NCBI GenBank assembly: GCA_021018815.1
Contig: JAITYX010000011.1
Coordinates: forward strand, 8,570,501 to 8,634,500
Direction of reading: 5' to 3'
Source of the DNA: Talinum fruticosum
Lineage: Eukaryota; Streptophyta; Magnoliopsida; Caryophyllales; Talinaceae
DNA length: 64,000 nt
Shown here: positions 35,355 to 47,299 of the stretch, piece after piece
How the letters are laid out: each line of letters opens with the position of its first letter
Position numbering within the stretch: position 1 is the stretch's first letter
Notes under the pieces: generated by a model
The model's database searches: none
What the model saw: only the letters and a program-made list of their open reading frames with translations
Told to the model about the DNA's origin: nothing
Program-made: the position numbers and the translations under genes

Positions 35355-38090
35355 GTCCTGTAAGATTGAGGTGGTTATAAATCATGGTGGGGATTTTGAG
35401 CAAGGGTCATTCCTAGTATATCGTGAAGGGGAATGATATGTATATGATAATGTGGACACCGATTATTTGAGTATAGATGACATAAAGGAAATGGTTTTGA
35501 AGTTAGGGTACTTAGATGAGAGAATTAGAACTGTGTATTATTGCAATCTAGATAAACCATTCGCAAAGAGTTTTGTAGCCATTAAGAGAAATGAACAAAT
35601 TCATGATAGGCTATTATTGAACAACAGAATTTTGTTGAGTTGTATGTTGAACATAATGATGTAGTTGATGACGAGTGGACGGAATAGAAGTAAAGATGTT
35701 TAAGATGAGGGTGGCTTTATAAAGGGTGATGGAACTACCCCTTTTGATGACTTAGAAGGTATACCCGATGATGATAATTGGGAAATTCAAATGATCAAGA
35801 TGATAAATAATATGTTAAGGTGAGGGAAGAAAAGAAAAATTGAGGGAAGATGTTTTGAAAAATATGTAATTGATTAATGAGAATAATACAAATGCGAGAT
35901 GCAACTGACTTAGAACATGAATCGGATTATGCGAGAGAGTCCTTTATCGAGTCAAGTGACGAAAATGAAGACTCAAAGAAGAGAAACAAAAAATAAGAGG
36001 ATGAAGTACCCTAGATATAGGGACAGGGCAGCATTTAAAGATTATGAGTTGGAGGTTGGGATGTATTTTGTTGATAAGAAAGAATTTAAGAAAGTCATAG
36101 ATGATTATAAGATATTTTTAAGATATTTAGAGGATACAATTTGAGGGTTGGGAAAAAGTGATAAGGATAGATTGAACTACTACTACTCAACAAAGAATTG
36201 TGAGTGGTATGTTCATTGTTCTTACTATGGGACAACTAAGACTTGGCGGATTAAAACTATGAGGACACCACATACATGTATCCCATTTGGTGTAGAGGGG
36301 GAACGCAGGGGGTCATACAAGGATGAACATTGTCCGGCTTGCTAGTAAATACATAGAGACTTTTAGGGTTATGCTTACTTTGAGGGTGAGGGCTTTCCGA
36401 GAGTTGGTTTTGAGGGAAAGAAATTACAAGCTCTCGGAGTCTATGTGCTTAAGGGCTAAGAATTTGGGATTGACAGCCATTATTGGAGACTACAAAGAAC
36501 AGTTTGAACTGTTAAGGGATTATGCATATGAGGTATTCAAGCAAAACAGTTGGTCAACAATCAAGTTTGCTACAACCAAAACTCGGGAGGGGTATATTTT
36601 CAAATCATTGTACATGTGTGTGGCGAGCTTGAAGAGAGGAATCTTGGCGGGATGCGGGCGGATGTTGTCCCGTTGATACATGTTTCATTAAAGGACCATG
36701 GAATGGTCAAGTCTATGTGACTGTAGGTAGGGATGCAAATAATCAAATGTACCATGTAGCTTGGGGTGTATCTCGGGTAGAGAATGCTACTAGTTGGTCA
36801 TGGTTTACCAAGTACTTAATTGAAGACTTGCATATTGGTGATGAGGATGGTTGGGTTATAATCTCTTATCAGCAAAAGGTTAGAATTATTACATATTCAT
36901 TGATTTATTTAAATTTTATGCTCACATTTTTATAAAATGTATTACTAACATTGTTTTCTTAATAGGGTCTTATTGATGCTATATCAACTTTCTTGCCAAA
37001 ATGTGAGCATAGACTTTATGCTAGACATGTCTATGCTAATTTGAGAAAGACTTGGAAATGACTGGTGTATAAGGATGCCTTTTGGAATCTTACTAAGAGC
37101 ACAAGTGAGATGCATTTTAATAAGTATAAGCAGGAAATCCATGACTTAGACCCTCTTGTATTGAACCATTTAGAGAAAAAGGATCCTAAACATTTCTGCA
37201 TGAGTTTCTTTTCCACTACGAGTGAAGTGTGATTCTATTGACAATAACATGAAAGAAATCTTTAATGGGAGTATTGTTGCAGCTAGGTATAAGCCAATTC
37301 AGACAATGCTTAATGATATTTACAATTCGTGATGGATAGGATTGCTAAAACACAAAACTAGGTTCCATATTTAGATCAACCAATTTGCCCTAGAATTATC
37401 ACTAAGCTACAAACCAAGAAAGATCGAGTCTAGATTTTAGATTGCATTAAGGGCTGGAAATGGGTTGTATAGTGTAAGCATGGGATGGAAGGGTTCATTG
37501 TTCATATGAATGAAAAAGTTTGTTCTTACAGAAATTGACAACTAAGTGGTATTCCTTGCCCCCATGATATGTCCGGTATGAGGCTTGAGAGGTTAGACCA
37601 CTGTGAACTATGTTGATGAGTGTTACACAATTGAGATGTTGAGGAAGACATATGCACATACTCTCCATCCCCTTAATGGGAAGGACATGTGGAAAAAGGC
37701 AAGTGGAGAGCCAATCACTGCACCAAAGTTTAAATATAAGAAGAAATTGAATTAATTGTGGAAAAGAAGTCTTGAAGAAGGAGAAACAAGGACTGGCAGC
37801 AAAGTGTCTAAGAGAGGAGGTGCAATGCACTGCTCTATTTGTGGTCAAGAAGGGCATAATTGTTTGACATGCCCTTATAAGGTATCCCTATCTAACTTCC
37901 TGCTAAATTTTAATGTTATGCCATTTATAATGTTGGTTATAAACCAATCTTCAATGACAGGATGCACCTGTACATGCCAAAGGAAGAGACACATGGGGGC
38001 CATCTACAAGGAAAAGTCCAAGGATACATAAAGTAGTCAATGCTAAAGGTGCATTAAGAGCTAAGCTCCAAGTATGGTTAAATATTTTAA
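35355..38090 (+). pseudogene. Decayed Mutator-like (MuDR) transposase gene
   Basis: Pieces in several frames follow the plant MULE transposase order. First comes an N-terminal domain (NHGGDFEQG, then YLSIDDIKEMVLKLGYL at about 35460). The MuDR domain follows (DYELEVGMYFVDKKEFKKVI at about 36040, and a WYVHCSYYGTTKTWRIK zinc-like part at 36200). The catalytic region has VGRDANNQMYHVAWGVSRVE and WSWFTKYLIEDL. A SWIM-like end follows, and then the CCHC knuckle CSICGQEGHNCLTC at about 37830. An intron of 36879-36965 fits GT-AG. The usual ISDQQKGL motif reads ISYQQK here (codon 36867-36869), which removes a conserved acidic residue. Many stops make it inactive. Confidence 0.82.
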
Positions 38091-38890
38091 TGAACTAACT
38101 TATGAATCTTATATTTGTCACTTATCCAATTAAGTTTTCTTCATCTAGGTGAGAAGACCATCATCTACCTCTATTGTAGTAGCCTCCTGTCAACCAACTC
38201 CCGAGTGGTTCACACAATAATCATTTGCCCCTGTTTTGCATAATTCTCAGCGACTGAAACATGTGAAGAAAAGAAAAAGACCTCAGCTCTTGAATTTCCA
38301 TATGCAGAAGGGAGCCCTTCATAAAAGAAAAAGAAGTCCAACCTTTCAAATACAAGGTCTTTTTCTTCCACTTCAATGTCACCTTTGAGAAGATCCGGCA
38401 GGATGAGGAAGGTTTTACTTCCAAAAAGACATATCTTGTCATCGATGAATGACGAGTGTTGGCAAATGTAGTAGGGTATATGTAGTAGGGTAAATGCATA
38501 TTCTCTTTTGGACAACAATGGTTTTAGACTGAAATGCTCAATCTTCTTTTTGGACACCATGTATAAAATGTATAGTACAACCGATTTGTCATTTTTTAGG
38601 GTATATGTGTAAAGGGTTTTGGGGCGGTTTTCCTTTCAAAACAGCTTATCATTTTCAATGACAATGATATTGCCTTATTTGTGAATTTTCACTTGTTTGT
38701 AATTATGCTCTGCGGGTTCTTGCCTTATCAACGGGAATAGAAAATGTTCTTTGCGGAGTATTTTTTATGGGTTTTATTGATTATGTGTATGCTACAAGGG
38801 TAACGAGATTGGGAGGTGTTGCCTTGGATGACAACTAGTGATTATGGTCTTTGCAAAGTTTTTTTTTTTTGTTTGAATTTGGTGGATGTT
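38091..38890. other. Region between MULE and GC-rich island
   Basis: This may be the 3' part of the MULE. No terminal inverted repeat was identified. No gene was recognised. Confidence 0.4.
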
Positions 38891-38899
38891 GTTTCGAGT

Positions 38900-38974
38900 A
38901 TTCTAGCTTTGCTTGCTTACTAGTTATCATATTCGGATATCATATTCTAGCTTTGTTTGCTTACTAGTTATCAT
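38900..38974. repeat. 31-base direct repeat pair
   Basis: ATTCTAGCTTTGCTTGCTTA and the following ACTAGTTATCAT at 38900-38930 recur at 38944-38974 with one change (GCTTG to GTTTG). The copies are 13 bases apart. Confidence 0.85.
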
Positions 38975-38994
38975 CTTCAACTTCAATGTCTGCA

Positions 38995-39480
38995 GGATAT
39001 CGCTCGTCGGCATTCCCTATTCTTAGGTGAGAGGGGCATTTCCCCACCCACGGTGGCATTCACGTCCTCGAGGGCCTTGGCATTACCTAAGGATAAACCT
39101 TAGTAATTATTTCTAAAAATCCGACATCCGAGCCCACTATTGCTAGTTCGCCGGCTCCCGAGTCCAAGGCACCGCATCATAGCCACCTACCATGGGCATC
39201 AAGATCCCACGAGGGTTGGGGGCTGCGGGAAGGTGAGGGCAACAAAGATTTCGAAACCCACATCCGATAGCCAATGTTCGTTGTGTCTTACCCGCTCCGT
39301 AAGCAACACTCGAGCCCCGGGGTGGGTCCGCCATCCGCTCGGGATAGAAGAGGGTCATGATCACCGTAGAAAAGGCCTTTGTCATGCTCGCAGTGCCATG
39401 CCGTGCATCGACGTAGTTGTCGCCGACATTGTTGCTGCCCTAGCACCTTACCGGATACCTTCCTTATATAGAGTCTTAAG
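38995..39480. other. GC-rich island of unknown origin
   Basis: Base composition changes sharply from the AT-rich surroundings. Words such as CCCGAGTCC, GGGGCTGCGG and CCCGGGGTGGG are present. Open frames exist on both strands (about 126 codons on plus at 39140-39520 and 80 on minus), but I recognise no domain. It could be a retroelement fragment or a transferred piece of other DNA. Confidence 0.4.
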
Positions 39481-39959
39481 TGGTTTCATGACTCGTATTA
39501 GTAGTAGATGTGAAAAGTGAAGAAAAATCATAGTGAGGTTTTTTAAGTTATAGATTTTGGTAATTTTTTCCAATGGCACTAGTATAAATACAATGATGTA
39601 AACACTAAGTAAACATTTTTCTAAATTTTTTTGCAACCCAAGTTATTTTTTATTTTTTTCTTTTAAAAAAGAAAAACTCCTATAAATCAGAAACAAATTT
39701 AAAAAGATTTCCAAAAAGCTTAGTAATTCTCTAAAAATATGCGGAAATGGGACTACAAAGTTTAGGACAAAATGCACGACAAAAAGATGGGTTTGATGAG
39801 GGCATATCATTCTTGACGTCACTTTTTATGCCAAAGACAAAGAAAAATCGTATAAACCAAAAGAAAATTGAAAACGTATGGGACACAGCTCAATAATTCT
39901 TTAAAAATAAGGAGGAATAAGACTGTAAAGTTTGGGGTAAAATCATGGGTTAACAAGCA

Positions 39960-40500
39960 CAATACATTTTTGGCATGGCGTTGACGAAACTAGACAAGCG
40001 TTGACAAGGCATTAGGAGGCCTGAGTAGGCCTAGACAACGTGTGGGCAGGCATGGGCATGCCTGGACAAGGTTGTGACAAGCCTTTCTATGCCCTTAGCA
40101 TGCGTTATTCACTTAGTACATGTTGACAAGATTGTAGCATGCATTGACAAACATTTGGTATGACTTGACAAGTCTGTGACATGTCTTGACAAGCACTTGA
40201 CATACCTTGGTAAGGCTGTAGCATGACTTGACAAGGCCGTAGTATGCATTGACAAGTAATTGACACATGTTGACAACGTTAGGACATGACATACCTTGAC
40301 AAGCACATGACATGCCTTGACATGTCTTGACAAGGTCTCTTTGATAAGACCATGACATGCTTAGATAATTACTTGACATACGTTGACAAACACTTGACAC
40401 ATGTTAACAAACAACAGGATTTGACATGGCTTGATCAAATCTTAGCATGCTTTGACAAATACTTAACATAAAAATCACTTGATATACGTCGAGAAGCACA
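39960..40500. repeat. Degenerate minisatellite with TTGACAAG and CATGACATGC words
   Basis: About 25 or more loosely spaced copies of TTGACA(A/T)G-like words alternate with (A/T)GCATG or GACATG words. The spacing is roughly 20-35 bases. On the minus strand this creates repetitive open frames rich in C, H, V and L (40109-40400). These are a by-product of the repeat and not a gene. Confidence 0.75.
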
Positions 40501-41090
40501 TGGTAGTACACCACCTTCATCACTCATTTAAAGAAAAAGTAGCATTAAAAATCTAATTTAACAAAAAATAGAAACAAAAGTCCAAAATCACTTACTGTTT
40601 CCATGACCTGTGGTTTTGGTTTGCCACTAATACTTGAGTTATAGAGGGAGAGATTCTCTCTCCAGGTTTTATGTCCATAAAGTCAGTCAGGACACAATTG
40701 CTTTTCTACTTGGCAAAATTAGCTTCTCTCTCTCTCTCTCTCTACTCTGATGTTTTATTAATGTGGGGAGTTGCAAGTTGATGTGTGTGTGTGTGTGTCT
40801 CGTATGGTAGTGAGTGAATGACTACGAAGGCAACCACCATGGATGGGAGGACGTATCGTCATTGTCCCCCAGCATCAGCATCCACAACATCCAACTTTGT
40901 ATTGGCCGGCAAGTTTTATCACCTTTTTCTTCCCTTCATTTCCTTTATTAATTCTTGGTAATGGTAAGCACAAATCACATTCTAAGTATTAAATTATGAA
41001 CCACTAAAGCAACTAAAAGTGCTTACCTTATTCACTGGTTAAACAAAAATGTATTAGAGAAATTATATTATTTTGTTTGTTGGAATTAAT
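40501..41090. other. Gene-free stretch with short microsatellites
   Basis: A CT run at about 40727-40743 and a GT run of about eight units at 40782-40799. Nothing else was recognised. Confidence 0.6.
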
Positions 41091-41099
41091 GCTGATAAA

Positions 41100-41345
41100 A
41101 GTTTAATTTCAGGTCAAAATTAGATTTGACAAATTGATTGTCAGACAAAATTTTTATTCGATACCCTATTTTTTCGGGTCGAGATAATTCGTACAAGTCT
41201 ATTTATGATTAAAATCGGGTTTGGATAATAAAATTAGGAAAATTTTACGTCCGAGTTTAAAATCCGTTTGAAAAATTAATGAGCCGACCTGATTTTTCTC
41301 GAGTCGGACAAATTCGGGTAATCGGATCTAACAAAATTTCGCCTA
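41100..41345 (+). repeat. Dispersed repeat C, copy 2
   Basis: It shares order and words with 53000-53262. These include GACAAAATTTTT..CGATACC, TCGGGTCGAGA, GGATAATAAAA, TAGGAAAATT and AACAAAATTTCGCC. It is non-coding and probably a non-autonomous transposon. Confidence 0.55.
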
Positions 41346-42610
41346 ACAGTAGTTGGAATCATGTTAAAAGTGTGTCCTGACTCATATGGTTATAATTTTT
41401 AAGATACGGCCCAATAAAGTAGCCCGCTTATAATAAAAAATATTAATATTTGATTAAATATAAGAAAAAGAAAAAATTAAAATTGGTGAAATTGTAATAA
41501 ACATATGTTTATAAATAATGGTCCTCATTTTAATAGTTCTATGTTGTACTTACCAACTAAATTATATTGATGGCTAAGGACATAACATTAACATATAACA
41601 TACTAAAGGCTAGGCTTGTTCATTTTTAGAGAAAACTTTTGATCACATTCATTGAGAAGCTTTCAACCCTAACCACATCTGTCTCTCCCAGTTAATCTAA
41701 TTACAAGGCTCTCATGGGCATGGGCTTAGGTAGTCAAAAGCAAACAACCTAGTTTCCTATACAAACCAACCATCTAGTAATAGGAAACCAACAAAACAAA
41801 TAGCAAAACCCCTAATAAATAAAATATATTTTTAAATGAGAATAAATATGAAATTTGTGGGTTTTGACAGAAAATAATACGATATTTTTCCTTGGCCATA
41901 AACGATACAAACTTTAATACTATTTAACGATTTCGAAGACAATCGAGTTGGCCGTTGAGACTCATTAAAGTTGACAAGTCAAGTGAGGTGACATATGTAC
42001 GATAGAGTTAAAATTTTAAGCTTGGATTTTTTTAGGTTTAATCACATAACCAAGCTTTCGTGTGTTGGGAATTAACTGGAAAAAATGTTTGCTTATGTGA
42101 CCATTAAATTTAAAAATTTAATGTTAAAATTTTAACCTCGTTGAACACATGGCAACCTCACTTGACATATTAACTTTCAAACGAGTCTCACCTTTCCAAA
42201 CTCGATTGTGTTATAAAATTATTAAATAATGTTAAAGTTCATACTATTTATCACCGATAACAAAGTTCATACTATTTATGACCAATAACAAAGCTCTCCA
42301 AACTCGGTTGAAGGATGCACGTCAGGTGTTTGATGAAACTCCCAAAAAAAGAGTATTGCACTTATATTAATCTCACTGGTTAGGCAAGATTTCGACTATG
42401 ACTAAAGAACATCTGCTCTCAAGTCTGAACTCAAAGACGACCTCAACAATGCAGAATGCCTCACTGCTACCCGCTGCTGCGCCACCATGAATATGATTCT
42501 CTCTCCTCTGGCTCTGACCTTCCTCTACTGAACCCTTCTCGTATTCTGGTTTTACTTTCATAGGAACACTGCAACAAAAGCGAATTTCTTCTAGCAGAAA
42601 GCTTTTAAGA
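41346..42610. other. Intergenic stretch upstream of the PPR gene
   Basis: AT-rich with no recognised gene. Its last 300 bases hold a short local direct repeat (AAAGTTCATACTATTTAT, near 42234 and 42262). The PPR promoter should lie here, but no clear TATA element was identified. Confidence 0.5.
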
Positions 42611-42628
42611 AGAGCAGAACTATGGAAT

Positions 42629-44496
42629 ATGATGGTAAGAGCCTTTTGTTCTGCGCCTGTTTTGCTTCCATCCTTTCCCTCATCGAGCTTGATTTTCAAC
42701 AGCCCCACAAATATTATCAGAAAATGTTCAATGTTTGTGAACAATTTCACTACCCAGAAGTGGATATCCACTTCTCTTGTATCTCTACTGAACGCTGTGA
42801 CCTCTTGTTCCTCCCTTCTAACTTGCCGGGCAATCCATGCCCTTGTAATCAAATCCCGATTCATCAATGACGGCTTCATTGGCGACCGCTTGGTTTCTTT
42901 TTATGTCAGAATGGGCGGTGATGTTGATGCACAGAAACTGTTTGATGAAATTCCTGATAAAGATTTGGTATCATGGAATTCCTTCATTTCGGGATTCTAT
43001 CGGAAAGGAAGCTTGGCTATGTGTTTGGGCGCATTTCATGTGATGAGGAAGGAGTTCCGAATGGCACCTAATGAGGTGACCCTTATATCCATCATTTCTG
43101 CGTATACTGATCATGCAGGTTTATATGGGGGAAATGCTTTCATGGGTTTGTTATGAAAAATGGAAACTTGGCTGAAGTTAAGGTTGTTAATGCTCTTATT
43201 AACATGTATGGAAAATTGGGCGTACTTGATGAAGCCTATGAATTGTTCCGTGCTTTGCAAATGCCCAACTTAGTCTCCTGGAATTCTCTTCTTGTTATAC
43301 ATGCTCACAGGGGGCTTTCTGTTGAAGTAATGAATATTTTTAATTCAATGAGAAGGGCTGGAATTGAGCCTGATCAAGCCACTATAGTTACGGTCCTTCA
43401 AGGATGCTCAGAATTGGGCATTGCAAAACAGGCACATGTTCTTCATGGCTACATCCTCAAGTTTGGATTTGGTGCTGATATGCTTGTTTTGACTTCTCTT
43501 ATGAGTTTCTACACAAAATCTGGACAGTTGAATTTCGCGAAAGATATTTTTGGAGGAATAAAACATCCTGATAAAGTAGCTTGGACAGCTATACTTGCAG
43601 GCTATGCTATGCATGGGCTTGGTAAGGAAGCAATTGAGGTTTTTGAGAACATGGTTAAGAGTGGGGTTTTCCCTGACCATGTTACCTTCACTCACTTGTT
43701 GAGTGCTTGTAGCCATGCCGGTCTTGTTTCAGACGGGAGGGAGTACTTTGAGGATATGTCCACAGTTTATGGAGTTCAACCTCGGATAGATCACTATTCA
43801 TGCATGATTGATTTATTAGGCCGTTCTGGGCTGCTGGAAGATGCATATGAGCTGATCCAGAGCATGCCAATGGAGCCAAACACTGGTGTTTGGGGAGCTC
43901 TGCTTGGTGCTTGTAGAATTCACTATAACATTGAGATAGGCAAGACGGCAGCAGAAAAATTGTTTCAGTTAGATTCTTCTGATCATAGAAACTATATCAG
44001 GCTCTCTAATATATATTCTGCTTCTGGTCAATGGGCTGATGCTTCCAAAATTCGTTCTTTGATGAAGGAAAGGAAGCTGGTCAGGAACAGTGGATATAGT
44101 TTGATTGAACATGGAAACAGGGTTCACCAATTTTTAGTCGGTGATCAGTCCCATCCTGATTCAGATAAGATCTATGCAAAATTGGAGGAAGTCATGCAGA
44201 AGATTCATGAAGCTGGACTTGTGCGTCAAACAGAATTTGTTCTGCATGACGTTGAGGAGGATGTTAAGGTAGATATGATCAACAAGCACAGTGAAAAGTT
44301 GGCACTTGCTTTTGGTTTACTAGTGACCAGCAATAACATGCCAATTACTATAATAAAGAACCTCAGGATATGCGGTGATTGTCACTCTGTAATGAAGCTC
44401 GTGTCATCTATTGAGAAGCGCACTATCATTGTTCGAGATCCAAAGAGGTTTCATCATTTTGTCAATGGCATATGTTCTTGCAAGGATTATTGGTGA
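42629..44496 (+). pseudogene. DYW-class pentatricopeptide repeat protein, one frameshift (At5g40410-like)
   Basis: This is a single-exon PPR gene, as is usual for the family. It starts MMVRAFCSAP. A second frame opens near 43132 and runs to the DYW stop at 44496. The first part has an N-terminal presequence-like stretch and PPR motifs (SRFINDGFIGDRLVSFY, QKLFDEIPDKDLVSWNSFIS). The second has several more, then the E/E+ region (GVWGALLGACRIHYNIEIGK). The DYW deaminase-like domain follows, with HSEK, CGDCH and a terminal CSCKDYW. The order and local sequence match Arabidopsis At5g40410, a protein annotated as mitochondrial. DYW proteins bind organellar transcripts and support C-to-U editing. 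The frame breaks at a G5 run (43127-43131), where one extra G would restore it. There are no other stops. Confidence 0.9.
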
Positions 44497-44940
44497 TATT
44501 GTTGGTGGACTTTCAGCCAACTGATGAAACAGTTTTTGCAAGGTTTTCCGTTGATATCTGCACCAGGGTGTGTATGTACTCACTGTATAGATCTCTTGTT
44601 TGGGTAATAGGTGATGTTTTGGCTTTTGACACACTGTTCTCCTGTGATGGGTATCTACTTCAAATTTCAACCCTGGAGTATACAGGGTGGAGGGGGAAGT
44701 GGGGGACTGGGGTGATCAGTACAATCTTAACTCATATTTAAATTGCAGTGAACTGGTTATATTTGACAGTATATTTGAAAGGTGACAACAGTGTAATACT
44801 TCAATAGCAAAGACAGAGGACAATTTCATTAGATAATCAGCTTTTGCTCGTGTAACCCAAAAGTTACCAAAAAAGGCTGCACAATAGTAATCCATTACTT
44901 GCGAATCTGACAATCAGTATTTGTCTTATCGTAACTTCAG

Positions 44941-45750
44941 GAACTAATTTATTCAATAGATTTACCAAGGTACGAGCCATTACTTCGATTACTGATTCTA
45001 AACAAAGCTGTTGGTACATGTCTTGCAATCACTGTCAAAAGTTGATAAATTCCTAATACAAAATTCAGTTTTTCTGTGTTCATTGCAAGAAATTGACTAT
45101 TACTTCTCTGAGGTAATATAGTTGTGTACTTATTGCTTTCATTTTGTTATATAAAGTACTAACGCCTCTAACCTCACGGAAAAAAGGCCAGCTTATAATA
45201 CATTAAACAGTCTAGCTTAATGATTAAGCGCATTAACATAGATTAGATAAAACTTCGCATTCATGTAATCCTCTAATTCAACATGCTTTTTCATGTGTTA
45301 GCTAATTTGCATACAAGGCATTCACCTCAGCTGGTCACAAAACACCAATCATGAGTACACTCACCTGTTATAGTCTTTTGTAAATCAGAGCAAATAGTTA
45401 TCCTCTAAAATTTATGCTTCGATTACTACCAGAGCATCATAATAATCAGGAGCTAATTGCTTCTAGCAGAATATATTACATATCCTGAAACTCCAAGTTC
45501 ATACAGCTAACTAATATCCATCCATTCACGATCTTTTATATAAAACAAAGTACAAAAGTACGATTTTGTGCTGCTTATAAACTTTGTAGTGGCCTAATAT
45601 TCATTCATAATTTTATTCTTCTGTAGCAGATATCGTATTGAAATTCAACTTGAAGATGCCTCAGGATCAATGATGGCAGTAAGATTTGGACTGAAAGCAG
45701 AGAAACTATTTTCAATAACAGCAGATCAATCTAATGGAGAACACATATGA
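44941..45750 (+). pseudogene. Replication protein A large-subunit C-terminal fragment (zinc ribbon and OB-fold)
   Basis: Two exons, 44941-45112 and 45630-45750, join across a GT-AG intron with codon AG|A (arginine). The first encodes NRFTKVRAITSITDSKQSCW, then a zinc ribbon with two CxxC pairs, CNHC and CVHC. The second encodes YRIEIQLEDASGSMMAVRFG and LKAEKLFSITADQ, the typical start of the Rep_fac-A C-terminal OB-fold. A TAA at 45054-45056 interrupts the first exon between the two CxxC pairs, and TGA closes the second early. No upstream RPA exons were seen. RPA1 binds single-stranded DNA in replication and repair, and plant genomes also carry many partial and Helitron-borne RPA1 copies. This is probably a relic. 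Confidence 0.6.
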
Positions 45751-47150
45751 GGTTCATTCTTTCTAACATTTATCAGTCATTATCCAATTTTAAAATCTAC
45801 ATTTTTAATTCTTTTTCATAATGACTGCAGAGTACAAGCATGTCATATTCAATATTACAAAAGCAAATGCTATGATATTCTTGCAATTTGACTTCTTCTT
45901 CTAATACATATGATGCACAGGAGTTTATTTGTAATCTGCATTTTTGTTTTTTTGGTATGAAATATGGATTCCATTACCACCAAAGGGAAATAAGTCTCAT
46001 TTACATAATCCTAAAGGGAGGGTAAAACCCGAGCCTTTAAGACAACAACTTCATCAAAAACCCTCTATCATTCCTCCTTTGGCTATTCTTTGCTAAGTAG
46101 TGTAATCTAGTTAAAATAAAGTATTTACAATTTGCTGTAATCTCCTAGCAATTTGTTTGCCCCTTTCTGTAAACATCGCTCTTTCTCGGAATCCACAGGC
46201 AGTAAGCAACTACAGTCACACACAGCATGAAGTAATCTGCATTTTAGTAATCTTGAATTTAAAATGTAGCAGTTAGATTTTTTTTTTTTTTTGAAAAAGA
46301 GGGAAAAATGAAGGCAAGTCATTAAAGTTCTACACTGAGGGTTCAGTTGCATATTTTTTCAGCTACTTCTGTTATAATATGCATATGCAACTAATATCTG
46401 ATCTTAATTTGATAATTCACCTTATTTCACCCAAAAATTCCTTTCTCAGAAATGGCTTTGGAGCGATTTCTTTCAAAGATTACTGGCATACTATTCAGAT
46501 AGAGTATGTGAAGTAATTAAGTCCTTTTCAGAAGGAAAACTTTTGAAGCAATTCATCCATATGCTAATAGTTTTCAAGTTAGAGATAGAAAAAGCATATG
46601 ATAGTGTCAAGTGACATTTTTGAAGACTCATGGTGACAATTTACAGTGAGAAGGAAAGCATGAATATACGTTGTGGTCAAAAGATTGGCAATGAGAGCGT
46701 ACAACATAAGCATGTGAGAATTGAGGATGATATGCATTTCCAAAATGATCTACACATAATAATTGTGTAAATCATAAGGGGAGGGGAAAGGACAACAAGG
46801 AGTCTCTCGATTATGCTCGTTTTGCCATTGAAATTGAGCCAAAAACTCAAACAAATCCCACAACATATCAATTTTCAAAGAGAAAACACCACTAGAACAT
46901 GTACTCAAGGGCACCTCGAGTCTCATGTGTTATATCCTCAAGCACAAAATTGCGAATTTTCCATTTTTCATGCGTGTAATCCATGTATTGAGCATGGAAA
47001 TTATAAAATATAGCAAGATAGCATGAAAAAGGTTCATGCTCAAATTGAATGAAATAGAAAATCAACATTTTGATAATTTTTTTAAATATTTTGCAATTTT
47101 TAATTTTTTTTTTTGAATTTGGAAATGGAGGAATACTGAAACTAGCTGCA
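45751..47150. other. Intergenic stretch
   Basis: No further RPA exons could be confirmed. There is a poly-T run at about 46278-46290 and only short open frames. Confidence 0.45.
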
Positions 47151-47299
47151 ATATTGAAAAACACCGACTCCCCAGTAGCAGCAACAATTTATTCGTTGCA
47201 ATTTATGCGACTTATAAATAAATCAACTTCAAGTGAGTACTCGGGCGTAAAACCACAAGCAAAAGGGTTTCAAATGCCGAAGTCTAATTCAAGCAGCTT

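Noticed and set aside
40109..40400. Repetitive cysteine/histidine-rich open frames on the minus strand
   Set aside because: The pattern is produced by the degenerate minisatellite in two overlapping frames. Nothing suggests translation.
39960..40500. CRISPR-like array
   Set aside because: This is a plant genome, the repeats are highly divergent and the spacing is irregular. It is a minisatellite.
42373..42879. 168-codon open frame on the minus strand
   Set aside because: It lies opposite the start of the PPR gene, has no family features, and is a shadow of it.
46450..46612. Open stretch ending LEIEKAYDSVK, similar to a LINE reverse-transcriptase phrase
   Set aside because: Only one short motif matches and no neighbouring RT blocks are present, so chance is likely. 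It could also be a far-decayed RPA or LINE piece but cannot be supported.
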